Assembly: GCA_014058105.1 (NCBI GenBank)
Contig: JACGCM010001752.1
Coordinates: 372,001-436,000 of the forward strand
DNA: 64,000 nucleotides
Direction: 5' to 3'
DNA from: Kingdonia uniflora
Lineage: Eukaryota; Streptophyta; Magnoliopsida; Ranunculales; Circaeasteraceae
A model generated the notes under the pieces. The model ran no database searches. It had not been told where the DNA came from and saw only the letters and a list, made by a program, of their open reading frames with translations. Both the position numbers and the translations under genes were made by a program. Shown here in pieces: positions 41,930 through 55,252 of this stretch; position 1 is the stretch's first letter, and each line of letters starts with the position of its first letter.

Positions 41930-43190
41930 AACGCTGATAATCTATCACAGTGTACTTTTCTAAATAAATCTATCATCTTGTATGCCAATCTTGCATTAAT
42001 GAAGTACTTATGTTTGATCACCATACATTTGAGTACTTTCTACTATTTCATACAGTACTTCATCTAACATTCTTTGTTCATCAATCTTACAACAATGAAA
42101 TACTTGTGTCTGATTGCCCTACATTATAGTACTTTTCTAACATATCATACAAGTATTTCTATATAAAGAATTATTGCTTCAGCCAATTCGATCTTCTAAA
42201 TACATTACAGGTCGCTTATTGGTAAATCCCAATTCGACCAACCCATCTAATATATTACAGACCGATAATTGGTTAGTACAATACGACCAAACATATCACA
42301 TATTATAGGTTGGCTATTGGTTAACCCAATTCGACCAATCCATCTAATACTTTTATAAACATATTACATGACTAAACATTATAGATCATTTATTGTTTTA
42401 GCCAAACTGATCCTCTATTACATTACAGATCGTTTGTTACTTCTACCAAACTGATTATCTATAACATTATAGATCGTTTGTTGCTTTAGCCAAACTGATC
42501 CGCTATTACATTACAGATCATTTGTGGCTACAGCCATACCGTCCTCTTTGTTCTTCAACGTTTGTTACATTGGCAAAACCAACCGCCTACTATACGAAAG
42601 CCTTTGGACTCATTCTATAAAATAGATATCCAACTTATACATCATAGTTGGTTCATCACAAGGTTAGTATAGATCATTCTTTTTATCAGTAGTCCTATTT
42701 TAATACACTCTATCTACTATATTTTCATTCGTTTAGTACGAATCATCCCTCTTAAAGACACACTACGCCTCATTGCTCACTCGAGCTGTTACTTGAACTA
42801 TCACCTGAAGGCTTCTCAGCAGTACGTGAACTCTCCCTATTCAGACGAACACGCATAAACTTTTACATTCTCCCAACAATAATTTGTTTTCCTTCCGTAA
42901 TCATACTTTCTTTTAGAGCCCCAATTCTCGACACCATAGGATCTAGGTACTCCGAGCGAACCAACATCATTTCACATTGTACACCTTTGGCAACTAAACT
43001 GTCATATACAGTCTACTTTTTGCTTCTAATCTATTAAACTCTTATTTAATGAACAAAATAACTGTTGTCATATCTCTCTCGTATACATCACCTGCTTCAC
43101 TTTTCACCTTTTTAGAAAGAATAAGCTCACTAAGTTTTTCTTTGAGTTTCCATCAGTATAGCTTCCAAACTTTGGCAGTGTTCATCCACT
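41930..43190 (+). repeat. Gypsy-1 post-pol non-coding region with minisatellite (42204-42545)
   Basis: ATTACAGATCGTTTGTT-type units recur at 42204, 42254, 42302, 42378, 42422, 42466 and 42510. The last four are 44 bases apart. Each unit carries a GCCAAACTGATC or CCAATTCGACCAA segment. The rest of the interval shows no gene. Confidence 0.75.
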
Positions 43191-43192
43191 TT

Positions 43193-46100
43193 TCATTTTT
43201 CATTCAGCGTCACAGCATTCTGAGATTCTAGCACTATCATGAATTCATCCATATGACAAACCATAGACATTAATCCCTCCACTTCATCCTCACGATAACT
43301 TTTATTTACCTTACTTTCATCAAGACTTCTTTCATCTTTATAGAGATCTGCATCTAACTTAGTGTTCGCATCATACAATTTCCTATTTTCTGATTGATAC
43401 TCCAAGATGCCTAACCTAACAATTATATGGTATACTCTTGAGTAGAAACCTTGTTTCAAGCTTCATTTATGTTTTCATTCTATTTATTACGGGCCTCTAC
43501 CATCTTTCTTATAATAACATCAGCAACCAACCACAAGACCTCGTATTTATAAGCACGAGCTTTTGCCTCTATAATAGTTACTCGCATGTCAGCTATCTCT
43601 GCCTCCAGCATATTTACCTGAAATTGCAAGCCTTTCACATTATTTCCTTCCTCCTCTAAGCCTGCCAACAATTTTGTAATTTGAGTTTGAGCAGATATTA
43701 ATTATTCCCCTTGTTAACTAATTTGTCCCAAAGTACCCAACAATTCAACATCCTTTTTCTTTATAACTTTCTTTAGTCCTCTATCTTTTCCAGTAGACTG
43801 GCTAGTTCAGCTTCTTTCTGTTACAGTTTGACAGTTAAACGATTTACTGTATTCCACATTTTTGATATCTTCACCTTCATTTTTTCTTCTAATTCAGTGG
43901 CACTCTTTAGTGTCCCCTGATACGAATTTAATTCAGCGTTCAATTGTTCATTTCGAACATGTAACGCGTCACAATAACTCTGGAAAGCTACCAGTTCTAC
44001 TTGTCATGATAGTTTACATTTATAATAGTTTGCATATACATATAGATTACATATAACAGTTAACAAGTTTAATCAAAAACATGATATCTGAGTAATATTG
44101 ATACATCATTCTACTTATCATCACAAAGAACAGGTTTCATTTATCATCAAAAAATAGTATACAAAGATCTAATACATATGAAAGGCTGGTAAAAAAACTG
44201 GAATACCCTATTTTTGCTTCTTCGAGATATAAGAGGATTGTCCTTTATCTCTTAAACTCTTTATATTCGTTACATGAACATCTATAGGAGCTATAAAGGT
44301 TACCACCTCCTGCTGGTATTATTTGCACCACGATCGGGGTATCAGATTCTCGACCTCCTCCTCATCCTCATCTGACGATAATTCCCTCGATCTAGGAATG
44401 GGTTTTTTACCAACAATTTCATCTTCATCTTTGGTAAACCACATATTTTCAACCTTGGCATTCTCAACATCAAAATCCTACCCACATTCTGTTACAAACT
44501 TCCTAAATTCATTCTCTACCGTCGCCAGTTCTCCTCCATAAAAACTAATGACACTTTCGATATGACGCTCATGTTCTGTTTAAGCTGAGACTTGTGCACG
44601 CAACAGATGCAAATACTCCTTCAACCGCATCTGCGCCTTATACAACCGTTGGCGCGTTTCTCTTTGCAATACACCTAAAGCTTTCACATTAGCTTCTACC
44701 TTCATTCGAGTAGTCACTTCTTTTGATAATCGCGTCGTTAAAGACATTTTTTGCTCAACATGTTGCGATACCACATCTTGCAACTCCTTTAACTCACCCT
44801 CTAATTGTTGTTGAACCTCTATTTGTTCTTTTTTTATCCTGAAAAATACAAGTCTCATGGCACTTCAATCCTACATAAAGCCAAACACGTCAGATAAAGG
44901 CTCTACATTGCCCAATATCTCAGATACACCATCTCGAGCTAAACATTTTATTGCCTCAAAACTATGACGATTACGTGCTTCTTGAGCTAAAAATATAACT
45001 CGAGTTGGGTCCGGAACCATACCTCTTTCCTTCAAAAGCTCTACATAAGCTTCTTTTAAACCCGGTTCACTATCTACTTCGACCTCGAAATACAATGTCA
45101 AGGCTATTAGCATACTTTGACACCTAGCCTTATCACTTGGGCCATTAAAATAGGTTTAACTCTTTTGGTTTTTGAACTAATATCCCCCTTTCCTCCTCCT
45201 TTCTTAACACCTTATCCCTTTCTATTTTTACCTTAGCATATCTACACTGGAGGTCATATAACTCTTTAAAAGTTTTCTCTGAATTAAATTTAAATTGCCT
45301 TATCTCATATTCAATTTTATTAAGTACCTATTGAATACGAGCCACAGAATCCTTTGCTCTACTCAACGTTCTCTCAAGTTCGGAATTAGTTTTTCTCAAT
45401 CGCTCTACCTCCTACACAGATTACAAATATCTTGTTATCATATAAACATTCAAAAAGAGCATACTAAAAAGCATCTATTAAAATTAACAGATTGGTTAAG
45501 GGGTTTTGCTGATTTCTACCTCAGAGAGAGGCTATAATTGGATCAGGTGGTGTAAAAGATACATTGGCTGGTTCAGGAACATAAGCCTCACCTTTACCTT
45601 CTACCTCAGCAAGAAAATGTATCTCATCGTATTTCTCATATCGACCCAGTTCCACGTCAGATTTAGTCAATTCAAAATTATAATAAGATTGGACAAAGTG
45701 ATCTATTTCTACTTTCAGTGCCTTGACTAATTCTGACATAACGTCATCATGCTCCGCCAACACTCTATACTTTTGTGCAAACTCTACATCCGCCTAGCAT
45801 CTTCAGCTCTCTTATCTTTCTTTAGCTCGAGCTCATCTTCGAGCTCCTTAATACGAGTTGATTGAGCATCAAACTTCAGAGTAAGATCCCCGAACTCTTG
45901 GCCCCTCTTATCAAGATATTTTGTTACCCCCTTCAGCAATATCGAGAACTACCAGTACAAAATATGCACAAGCACAAGTTCATAACAACAACTCTTAGTT
46001 CGAATACAAGACAACTAAAGATTTCAAACACATACCGCAAAAGTGTGTTCCTGATACTCTTCATCAAGCTGCATCAGATCGGTCCCAGCCATCAAGCAAT

Positions 46101-47208
46101 ATTTTTGCTCCAGCTCTCTCATCTTGGCTGTCGTATGAGGATTAGTATGAGAGCTATCCTCGTCCTCATATTGTTTCCTCTTTAACAAGTTCTTCTCAGC
46201 CTCTGCAGGAGTAACCACACTCATTTCCTGTCTTTCCTCCAAATCTCCAGAAATAGGTTTTGCGATCTCTTATTCCATAACCTACCCGCAGATTCAAAGT
46301 AAAAAAAAAATTGGCCTAAATGAATCACTATACAGGTACCCACTACTTCGACCTTTGACATATTTCGATTTATAAAATTTTAACACATCATTGGCTTCAA
46401 ACTGCTTGGCAGTCCCTTCCTTCCTCTATTTCTCATTCAATTCCTCACATACCCTCATCATCTCATATACATTCCCATTCAGCTGGGCAGGGTAATTCTA
46501 TAATACATTCATGACCCCTTTTTGAAAGAAGGTCAGAGGAATCTTAAGGTCATACACGACCTGATTCAAACAACATAAAAACCCATCACCGGGGCCTGAA
46601 AACCTGAGGCCATTATAGTACGAGAGAATCGCATCCTCACTAATCCCGCTCTCCTTTTTTCACTACTCCAAACAAGAAACTTGGTAGTATACCGCCTCCT
46701 CCCCTTTTCCTGGGACATAGACCCTAAACTAGCGACCTTGGTCCAACAGATAACTTCCTTATTCTCCCTTCAATTTCTTTTTGTATTTCAAAAATTCCTT
46801 TCCTACGTCTACTCCCTCCGGGTATATGACAAACAATCTATCTTTCTCTTTTGTATCCCCTTTATCTATCACTTTCTCTATGTTGCTGGTTTCCCCAACT
46901 TCTTCAGTCACCTCTACACTATTTACGGTTTCTTCCTTGACACTACACTCGTCCTCCCTCCCCGACGACGATGTTTTTTCCGAACTTGAAGATACTACAA
47001 ATTTACTCATGGGAATACTAGGTTTGGAACGCATACTGAGCCTACAAATACACAAAATATTTATCATTATCTCTACTTTACATATTAAACCCCACATACA
47101 GTAAAAACAGCCCCACCCATATTTGTACCCAGTCAACATGTTTACTTTACAATTTCCTAAACAAAAATCAATCATTTCAAGTTTCCCTCTTCTTCTCCAA
47201 ACAAGCAT
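43193..47208 (-). pseudogene. Gypsy-1 antisense reading frame (aORF), broken
   Basis: A series of minus-strand pieces (46759-47208, 46024-46242, 45521-45763, 44871-45113, 44580-44858, 43480-43671, 43193-43459) collinear with those of Gypsy-2 at 55253-57396. The N-terminal part is acidic and serine-rich (VVSSSSEKTSSSGRED). The C-terminal half is rich in heptads (QVNMLEAEIADMRVTIIEAKAR; QQQLEGELKELQDVV) and so likely coiled coil. Antisense ORFs at this place are known in Tat elements; their function is unknown. Confidence 0.65.
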
Positions 47209-47743
47209 TTTCTTTCTCTCTACAGTTTATTCATATACCAACGTTTATAAACTACATAACTCTCTCATCAATTACTCAAAGATCTTAAAACCCCAATATT
47301 ATCAAACTTTTGTATCCCTCAATTTAAAAGGATAACCATACAATTTCATACAGATTACAAGTAACAGGAAATCATAAAAACAAAGACATATATCACCAGC
47401 CTATACTTGAAGAATAATAATCTTCCTAACCGTCTTACCAAAAATGATCGCTCCCGTCACATTTCTAACAGTTTTATCATACCCAATGAACCTTTCTCTC
47501 TTAGAGCATACTCAGAACTCAAACGTTTCCTCTTTTTGGAGATAAGATTTATACAACTTTTCTCTCTCTCTACAACTGTTGATAATTTATGATGGAGGGA
47601 GATATGAGTTTTTTTACTCTCCCTTAGTTTTCAAAATGATGGCTCCTTCAAACACGTGTCAGACACCCCTACTGTCTCTACAGGCACATTTTTTCAGTTA
47701 AAAACATCATCATGACTTCTGTGATAATGTTTACTGTCATTAC

Positions 47744-48501
47744 TGTTGCAGCCTACTCGCAGACTTTTAACTCCAATCGAACACTCAAAGGCTACATCAA
47801 AGCCTAACTAGAGATCTGAAGCTCAGTAAGATGATAGTTATGTCCACGAAGCCTTCCGAGACTAATCGAACATTCGAAAGAACCATCAAAGCCAACTACT
47901 ATAGTCGAAGATAGATGAGCAGCGCATGAACTTTGTATCAGTACCAGAAATACTTCGACCATGGTCGTATATGGTCGAAGGCGGACACATCAGACATCTA
48001 GATCACCAGACAGAACAGAGAAACAAGCCGCTCGACAACTACAGTGCCAGATCCAACAACTACATTTCCAGAACCAGCAGCTACGATGCCAGAACCGGTA
48101 GCTATAGTATCAGAACCGACTCCGGGTACAAGTCAGTTGTCCCCAGAGGATATGCATGTAACTTGACCCCCATGGTGACTCAGCCCTTTCTATATTCTAT
48201 AAATTGGAGGGAAGATGCACTAAGAGGGGGTTAGAAAAACTTTCCCGCAAAGCCTTAACAGATTACCTTCGAATACCATGTAAATACCCACAGTTCGAAC
48301 CTTCAACTACCTTCAATATATGTAACAATTCTCTTAAAATTCCTAACTAGGGGTTGTAGATCATCCCATTCTAGGAATCCACGCAAATGTGTTAGTATAT
48401 TAGTATCGACTACTATTATATTAGATACTTGTAAACCCCTATACGAGGATAATCCAGCGGTGTAAGAGCTAGTTTCCCATCTACGAAACTTGGCCCCTAC
48501 A
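47744..48501 (+). repeat. Gypsy-2 5' LTR (758 bp)
   Basis: TGTTGCAGCC at 47744, CCTACA at 48496-48501. U3 has repeats of about 27 bases based on CAGAACCAGCAGCTAC and GATGCCAGAACCGGTAGC (48030-48120). The TATA-like CTATAAATT is near 48199. The solo LTR at 34165 is of the same type. Confidence 0.9.
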
Positions 48502-48579
48502 TTTGGCACCGTATGTGCTATCCCACCCTACCAAACTCCCCATGTCCTTTTTCTCTTTCCATTTTTCAACCCCTACAAG

Positions 48580-50150
48580 CCATCCTCAATAGCCCCCACC
48601 CTCAGCTCAACTTCTGCCCTTGCCAGCAACTCCGCCAATGGAGTGATCGCTCAACTCGCCCTTCTTACCCAACAATTTGCTCAAGCTGAAAAGCGACACC
48701 GTAATCAGTTACGCCTTGAGCGTGAAGAATACCGCCAAGAGTTTAAGGCTGAAGGACGGCGTCATTTAGACGATACAGACAGACAGTATCGTGCCCTCGA
48801 CAATCTACGCAATACGGTTCATGAGTTGCAACAACTTTAAACTCAAGACGCCCCTCCGCCCCCTCGAGCACCTACCCCGTCGCGTGTTTCCACCCGCGCC
48901 GAGCTTGGGCCCCAACCGCATATTGAAGTACCCCGGTCCATCTTGACGTCGAGGATGCCCGCCCTACCATTTTACCAACCAGATTGATTCACCTTTATAT
49001 ACACCCCACGAAGGATTCTTTCGACTCCACTATTCGAACTACCCGATAACCCAAATGCCGCCCGGCGCGAGAACGTCTCGGGGAGCTCATTCGGCCTCAT
49101 CCTCCTCAACAGCGGCCTTCTCCCCCTCGTCCTGCCTATCTTACACAGCAGGAACTCGACCACAAAATCCACATTGTTATCCGCATCAGTACGATCCCCA
49201 CACCGAACTCTTAGACTCGGTTAAACAACTCCCTCTGCCCCAAACTCCTCCCTATCGAGGTGCCTCCAAATTTCCATATTCCCAAAATCAGTAAATACCG
49301 CAATACCAACCCCCAATCCCACATCCTCGAATTCCAAAATGCCTTAAGCCTTTACTCCACGACTGACCACCTGTTGTGTCAATTGTTTCCCACCAGCCTC
49401 ACAGACAGCCCTCTCAGATGGTACCATAGCCTCCTCAATAGTTTCATTAGAGTTTTAAATAACTTTCAACCCTTTTCATCGCCCAGATTACCTTCAACAA
49501 GGACTGCGAGGCCCGGGTCGATGCCCTCTTCAACTTTATCAAATCCCCTAACAAAACCCTTGAAGCCTTTACCAAGCGGCTTCTCGATGAGTCACACAAA
49601 GTTGAAAACCTCGACTGTGTGAATGTCGTTCTTACGTACTCTAACGCTCTCCCAGATAACAGTCGTATAAAGAAGTATATTGTGCTTCATAAACCACGAA
49701 CCCTCGAGGAGATGTTATCCAAAGTTAATGGGTACATCAACCTCGAATGCCTTCGCGAGTTAAATCGCCAGGGGCAAGCTTCGACCACCAAATAGAGAAA
49801 ACCTCGACAACCTTCTACACCCATGGTCGCTCCCGTCTCATAGGAGACTGAATGCCATAAATGCCCACACTCTGATAGCACCCCTACTGAGGCCGGTAAA
49901 AAATGACCCAAGCTGGTCCTCCCCAAGCCACTGCTCCCATCTGCGTACCCTTCTCCCATAAATTTAGGTCGACCCTATATGGCATACCCCCCACCCCATC
50001 GAGGTTAAGCAAGGCGAACCTTACTGCCAGAATCATAAATATAACTGTTATCACACCAACAAATGCTACGCTCTGCAGTGCTCTCTCAAAATAATTTTTA
50101 AGGCGGGTCGTCCACATCAATATGTTGTTGACCTCCCAGCTGCCTCGACG
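48580..50150 (+). pseudogene. Gypsy-2 gag, broken
   Basis: Starts in the proline/serine-rich frame 48490-48840, whose C-terminal half is a charged coiled coil (QFAQAEKRHRNQLRLEREEY). Gag core at 49260-49790: SHILEFQNALSLYSTTDHLL, LFPTSLTDSPLRWYHSL, then in another frame KRLLDESHKVENLD. A cysteine-rich YNCYHTNKC segment is near 50040-50066. Several frameshifts. Confidence 0.8.
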
Positions 50151-50273
50151 GGTTGTACCTCAAGCCTCAACTTTCCCCAACTGCCGACCCAGCTGAGGTA
50201 TACATTTTCCAACTCCATCTCATCAAAGTCAATAATATCGACAAAGGTTATACTAAAAGCAAGCGCAAGCGTA

Positions 50274-50800
50274 TTGAAGAATGCTACAAGCTTACCTACC
50301 AGGAAAAGCTACCCCCTTCTACCAGAATTAAGCCAATACCCTCGACCCGAAGGTATCTCCCATGTTCGCTTCCCCCACTATGATCCCTTGGTCATTATGA
50401 TCAAGGTCGAACACCTCATCCTCCATACCATGCTCATCGACACGGGAAGTACAGCTGACATACTGTTCCACCAAACTGTTTGAGCCATGCAGAAAATCGA
50501 CCTCATCACCCCGGCTAATATCAAACTCAAAGGCTCCAATGGCACCACCAACATCGTTGTCTGTCGTATTAGCTTCCATGTCACTACAAGGCCAATTACA
50601 CTCCAAACTAGCTTTCTCATCATCAGCAAGAAATCTGAGTATCTTGGCATCCTTGGGCGCGACTGGCTCCATGCCATGAGAGCCATACCTTCGACTTACA
50701 ACCAAATACTTCGTTTCTCTACCCCTTGTAGTACATGGAACATGAAAGGCTCTCAATGCCTTGCCCGCTCATGCGAGCACCCGGAGATCGATCAAACCTA
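50274..50800 (+). pseudogene. Gypsy-2 aspartic protease
   Basis: MLIDTGSTADILFHQTV (50430-50480) is the active site. A stop follows at 50481. The 50487-50801 piece continues with the flap region and EYLGILGRDWLHAMRAIPST, the family's C-terminal signature. A single stop separates two otherwise good halves. Confidence 0.88.
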
Positions 50801-50859
50801 AAAACTTATCAAAAAACCATAGCAATCAATGTCTCCCTCTCTATCCCCATACCTTCAAT

Positions 50860-51925
50860 GCCAACTACCACACCCATCGAACCCACTGTCTATATCGAAC
50901 TCGATGGTCCTGGTCGAGATACGTTTATTGGTACTTTTCTTGATTAGGCCAAAAACCTCGAACTCACCGACTTCCTTCGAGCAAATAAAGATGTCTTCGC
51001 CTGGACATTCCATGAGATGCTCGGTTTTGACCCCACTTTTGTATGTTATCGAATCGACCTCGTCCTTCACTCTATAGAAGTGAAGCAGAAGAAACGTACT
51101 TTGGCCCCACGGCTTCAAGAAGTTGTAAACTTCAAAGTCGACAAATACCTAGCCGCAGGTTTCATCAAAGAAGTCAAGTACAGTGATTGGATCTTTAATA
51201 TTATTGTTGTCCCTAAAAAGAACGGTAAGATCAGAATCTGCGTTGACTTCACAGACCTCAACAAATATACACCGAAAGACAACTTTACTCTCCCGATCAT
51301 TTTAGTACTCCTGGATGCCACAGCCGGCCATGAGCGACTATCGATGATGGACGCGGCATCGGGTTACAATCAGGTACCCCTCCTCCCTGAGGACCAACTT
51401 AAAACTTTGTTTATTACTGAACAAGGTCTTTACTGCTTTAACATCATGCTCTTCGGCTTTAAAAATATGGGTGCCACTTACCAATGTCTTGTTACCACCA
51501 TGTTTAAACCTTTGTTTGGCAGGTCAGTTAAAGTGTATATCGACGGCATGTTACACAAAAGTCTCCAACATACCCATATCCAGGACCCCACTGAGGTATT
51601 TGCCATACTTCGTACATATAACATGAAACTTAACCTAGACAAGTGTCAGTTTGGTGTTTCATCCGACAAGTTCTTAGGCCACCTCATCAGCAAACGGGGT
51701 ATCGAGATCGACCCCACTCATATCCGAGCCTTCATCGATATGCCTTCCCCTCAAACAAAAAAAGATGTCCAAAAGGTTGCTGGTAAGATAGCCCCTCTCA
51801 ACCGTTTTATATCTAAATCCTCTTACCGTTGTGCCTGGCTTTTCTTCCTCTTACACGACCAAGGCATCCACAAGGCCAAAAAGAGAAACAACCCCAAAAT
51901 TAATTGGACACTCGATTGCAAATAG
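50860..51925 (+). pseudogene. Gypsy-2 reverse transcriptase, long open frame with mutated catalytic box
   Basis: A 302-codon open frame (51017-51925) covers RT: ICVDFTDLNKYTPKD, SGYNQVPLLPEDQ, FGFKNMGATYQ, and VKVYIDGMLHKS. The polymerase box should be Y-I-D-D; its second aspartate is glycine (GGC at 51545-51547), so the enzyme would be inactive. The frame upstream (50860-51016) holds YIELDGPGRDTFIGTF and DVFAWTFHEM with one stop near 50946. Confidence 0.92.
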
Positions 51926-52690
51926 GCTTTCCTCAAACTTAAAACATACCTTGGTTGACCACCCATCATCAGTACCCTCATCGAAGGTGAAACGGTTTCT
52001 TTATACCTTGCAGTTATCGATACTTACATTAGTTCGGTCATTATTCGACTCGAATCCAGCATAGAGAAACCCGCATACTTTATCAGCAAAACTCTGACAA
52101 CTACAGAGACTCGATATACAAATCTCGAGCGATTTCTCCTCACTCTCATTTGCACTGCTCGAAAGCTTAAACCATACTTTCAAGCTCATCTTATATGTGT
52201 TATCACCAGTTACCCCCTTCGAGAGATATACAGCAAGAAGGAAAAATTCAGACAGGTACAATAGTAGTCTGTTTATCTTGATGAACATGACATCACATTT
52301 CAGAAACAGATATCTAAAAAAGGCCAAGCAATTATGGATTTCCTTGCCGACTTCCCGATAGAAGACATCGACTGGGAAGAACACGAAGATGATCTACCAG
52401 AAGACCAACCCCAACATAATAACCCTTGTAACCCTAACACAGGTTGGTGTCTATTAACAGATGGATCCGTCGGACCAAACAGTTCGGGGATTGGTATTGT
52501 TCTGGTCACCCCCACCAATGAAAGAATTGAAAATGCCGTCAAGTTAAACTTTGAATGCTCTAACAATGAGGCTGAGTATGAAGCCTTGATATATGGCCTT
52601 GATCTCGCACTCAAACTTGGTGTTCCTAAACTTGTAGTATTCACATATTCTCAACTTGTTTAGAGGCAGTACACCGATGAAAATTAGGCC
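51925..52690 (+). pseudogene. Gypsy-2 RNase H plus archaeal-type RNase H
   Basis: First domain at about 51925-52260 (VIDTYISSVIIRLES, KPAYFISKTLTTTE) opens with a stop at 51923. The second, 52334-52663, has LTDGSVGPNSSGIGIVLV, NNEAEYEALIYGLDLALKLG and VVFTYSQLV, where the catalytic aspartate of the last motif is tyrosine. It stops at 52661. Confidence 0.85.
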
Positions 52691-53039
52691 AACGATCGCA
52701 TGGCTGAGTATGCTGGTCTCGTCCACCAACGTATGGATCATTTTCCAGAAAACTCTTCTATTACTCATTACCCTCGAGGCAAAAATAGACATGTTGATGC
52801 CCTCGCCTAAATAGCAGCCATGTTAGGTCAATCAAATCTTGAACGCTCAATATCGAAGTACTCGAACACCCAAGTATCGACCAGATGGAAGTCAATGCCA
52901 TCAATACTAGGGGTAAAAGCCTCGATCCAGATGACTGGCGAATACCATTTCTTGCTTTACCCTCCCAAATGATCCCAAAGCCAAACGGTTGTTACTAGAA
53001 AATTACCGTAGATACACCATCCTCAAAGGCGAGTTACAT

Positions 53040-54060
53040 TACAAATCCCAAAATGGCATCCACCTCCGATACATCTTTCAAAATAAAGCCACTATTATTC
53101 TAACCGAACTACATGAAGGTACCTGCGGTGCTCACACTGTCGGTTAATATATGGCCCTACGAGCCATTTCCCAAGATTTATTCTGGCCTAATACGAAGAA
53201 ACAAGCTGAAGAATACGCCAAACATTATGACAAATGCCAAAGTCGCGCCCATGACATCCATAGCCCTTCACAAGACCTCTATTATAGCCAAGTCTCTTGG
53301 TCATTCAAGCGGTGGGTCATCGATCTTGTGGGTCCTTTTCCCAAAGCATCAGGAAGTCGAGAAAATATCCTTGTGGCAATAGATTACTTTACTAAATAGG
53401 TTGAATCCGTGCCTTTATGTCAAACCAGAGAAGATGAAGTCATCAAGTTTTTATTGGAGAATATTATTACATACTTCGGCTGCCCTCACATGATACGATG
53501 TGACAATGGTTCACAATTTATTGGGAACAAAGTCTACAATTTCCTCAAGAAGTACAATATCATCATCTCCCCCTCAATACCTTACTACCCCCAGGGGAAT
53601 GGTCAGGTCGAAGCAATCAATAAAGCTATAGTCGACGGTCTTAAGAAGTGTATTAATAAGAAGAAAGGACGATGGGCTCAAGAATTACAGTATGTACTTT
53701 GGGCCTATCGAACAACACCAAGAAAGGCAATGGGCTGCACTCCCTTCCTTCTGGCTTATGGTACCGAAGTTCTGCTGCCTACCCAGTTCGAAATTCTAAC
53801 ACGCGATCCTGACCTACCCGGCGAAGATAATGAGTTTGAACTTGGATGCAATATGTTATGGATCGACAAAACCAGAGACCAAGCCATAGCAAACCTCGGC
53901 CGTTACCATCTCTCTCTCTAGAAGTCGTAAAACAAAAGAGTTTGACCACGCAGTTTCAATATTAGAGATTTGGTACTTCGACGAGTCACACCCTTTTTGA
54001 ATGCTCGGAATGCCGGTAAGCTAGCCGAGTCCTAGGAAGTACCTTATGTCGTGTATGAAA
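53040..54060 (+). pseudogene. Gypsy-2 integrase
   Basis: Zinc region LHEGTCGAHTVG with HYDKCQSR (first cysteine changed). Core: WVIDLVGPFP, RCDNGSQF and GNGQVEAINKAI, so D, D and E are all present. The 170-codon piece 53409-53921 is open. Stops at 53145, 53398 and 53919. Ends about 54060. Confidence 0.88.
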
Positions 54061-54237
54061 AAACTAACAAAGGTTCCTATTATCTAATGACAGAAGTGGA
54101 GGAGCCTATACCCAATCCTTGGAATACCATGCAGTTAGTCTCATACAACAGGCCGCGGCCACCACCTTGTTCAACTGATGTAAATAAAGTATAATCAATG
54201 AACATATATTTTATCCTCTGAGCTTTATGTCTTATCT

Positions 54238-54968
54238 TCCAGTAAATTTTTTGGTCTAACCTAAGTATCACGTCACCCTTCGACTCGACTGATACTTGGG
54301 GGCGACCTCAAAGTTTTTTTAAGTCTCTAATTCGAGTAAACTCGAGGGGCATGAATGGTCGACAGACCGAACCCTCGGGAATGTGCTGGGGGCGAATACA
54401 TAATGCATCACTTAGGCTTAATCCCGCGAACAGACCCGGGGGCGACCTTTGAAGTCCAGTGAATTTCTTGGTAAAACCTAAATATCATGTCAAGCCTTCG
54501 ACCAGACTGATACTTGGGGGCGACCTCGAAGATTTTTAAGTCTCCAATTCGAGCAAACTCGAGGGGCATGAATGGTTGCCAGACCAGACCCTCGGGAATG
54601 CATTGGGGGTAAACACATAATGCTTCTCTTAGGCTTAATCCCGTGGTCAGACCCAGGGGTGACCTTCAAAGTTTAGTAAAATTCTTGGTATAACCTAAGT
54701 ATCATGCCAAGCCTTCGACCAGACTGATACTTGGGGGCGACCTCGAAGTTTTTCAAGTCTCCAATTCTAGCAATCTCGAGGGGCATGAATGGTCGATAGA
54801 CCAGACCCTCGGGAATATATTGGGGGCGAACACATAATGCTTCGCTTATGCTCAATCCCATGGACAGACCCGGGGACGACCTTCGAAGTCCAGCGAAATT
54901 CTTGGTATAACCTAAGTATCATGTCCATCCTTCGACCAGACTAATACTCGGGGACAACTTCGAAGCGC
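54238..54968 (+). repeat. 217-bp tandem repeat in the Gypsy-2 post-pol region, three units plus a partial
   Basis: TTGGT-TAACCTAAGTATCA segments start at 54251, 54468, 54685 and 54902, exactly 217 bases apart. Each unit also has CTGATACTTGGGGGCGACC and ACTCGAGGGGCATGAATGG. Units differ by scattered substitutions. Tandem arrays at this place in Tat elements are known to seed satellite DNA. Confidence 0.93.
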
Positions 54969-55252
54969 TTCAAGGTTCTAGCTCGAACCCTGCTTCAAGC
55001 ATTATATACTTCTCAATACACACAAATACAAGCATACAGGAATATCATCAATTCAACTACATGCAAGAAGTTCCAGTATAATCTATACCAGCAAGTCAAG
55101 TTTAGTACACAAGTAATTCAAGTCAACTACAAGAAACCCAAGTTCAAATATGAAGTACTGCCCATTAGGCAAACTTAAACATTACAGCTAGATAAGAGAG
55201 AGTTTGTTTCAGCAACCAAACAACATATGCACACCTTCTACCAGAACTCCAC

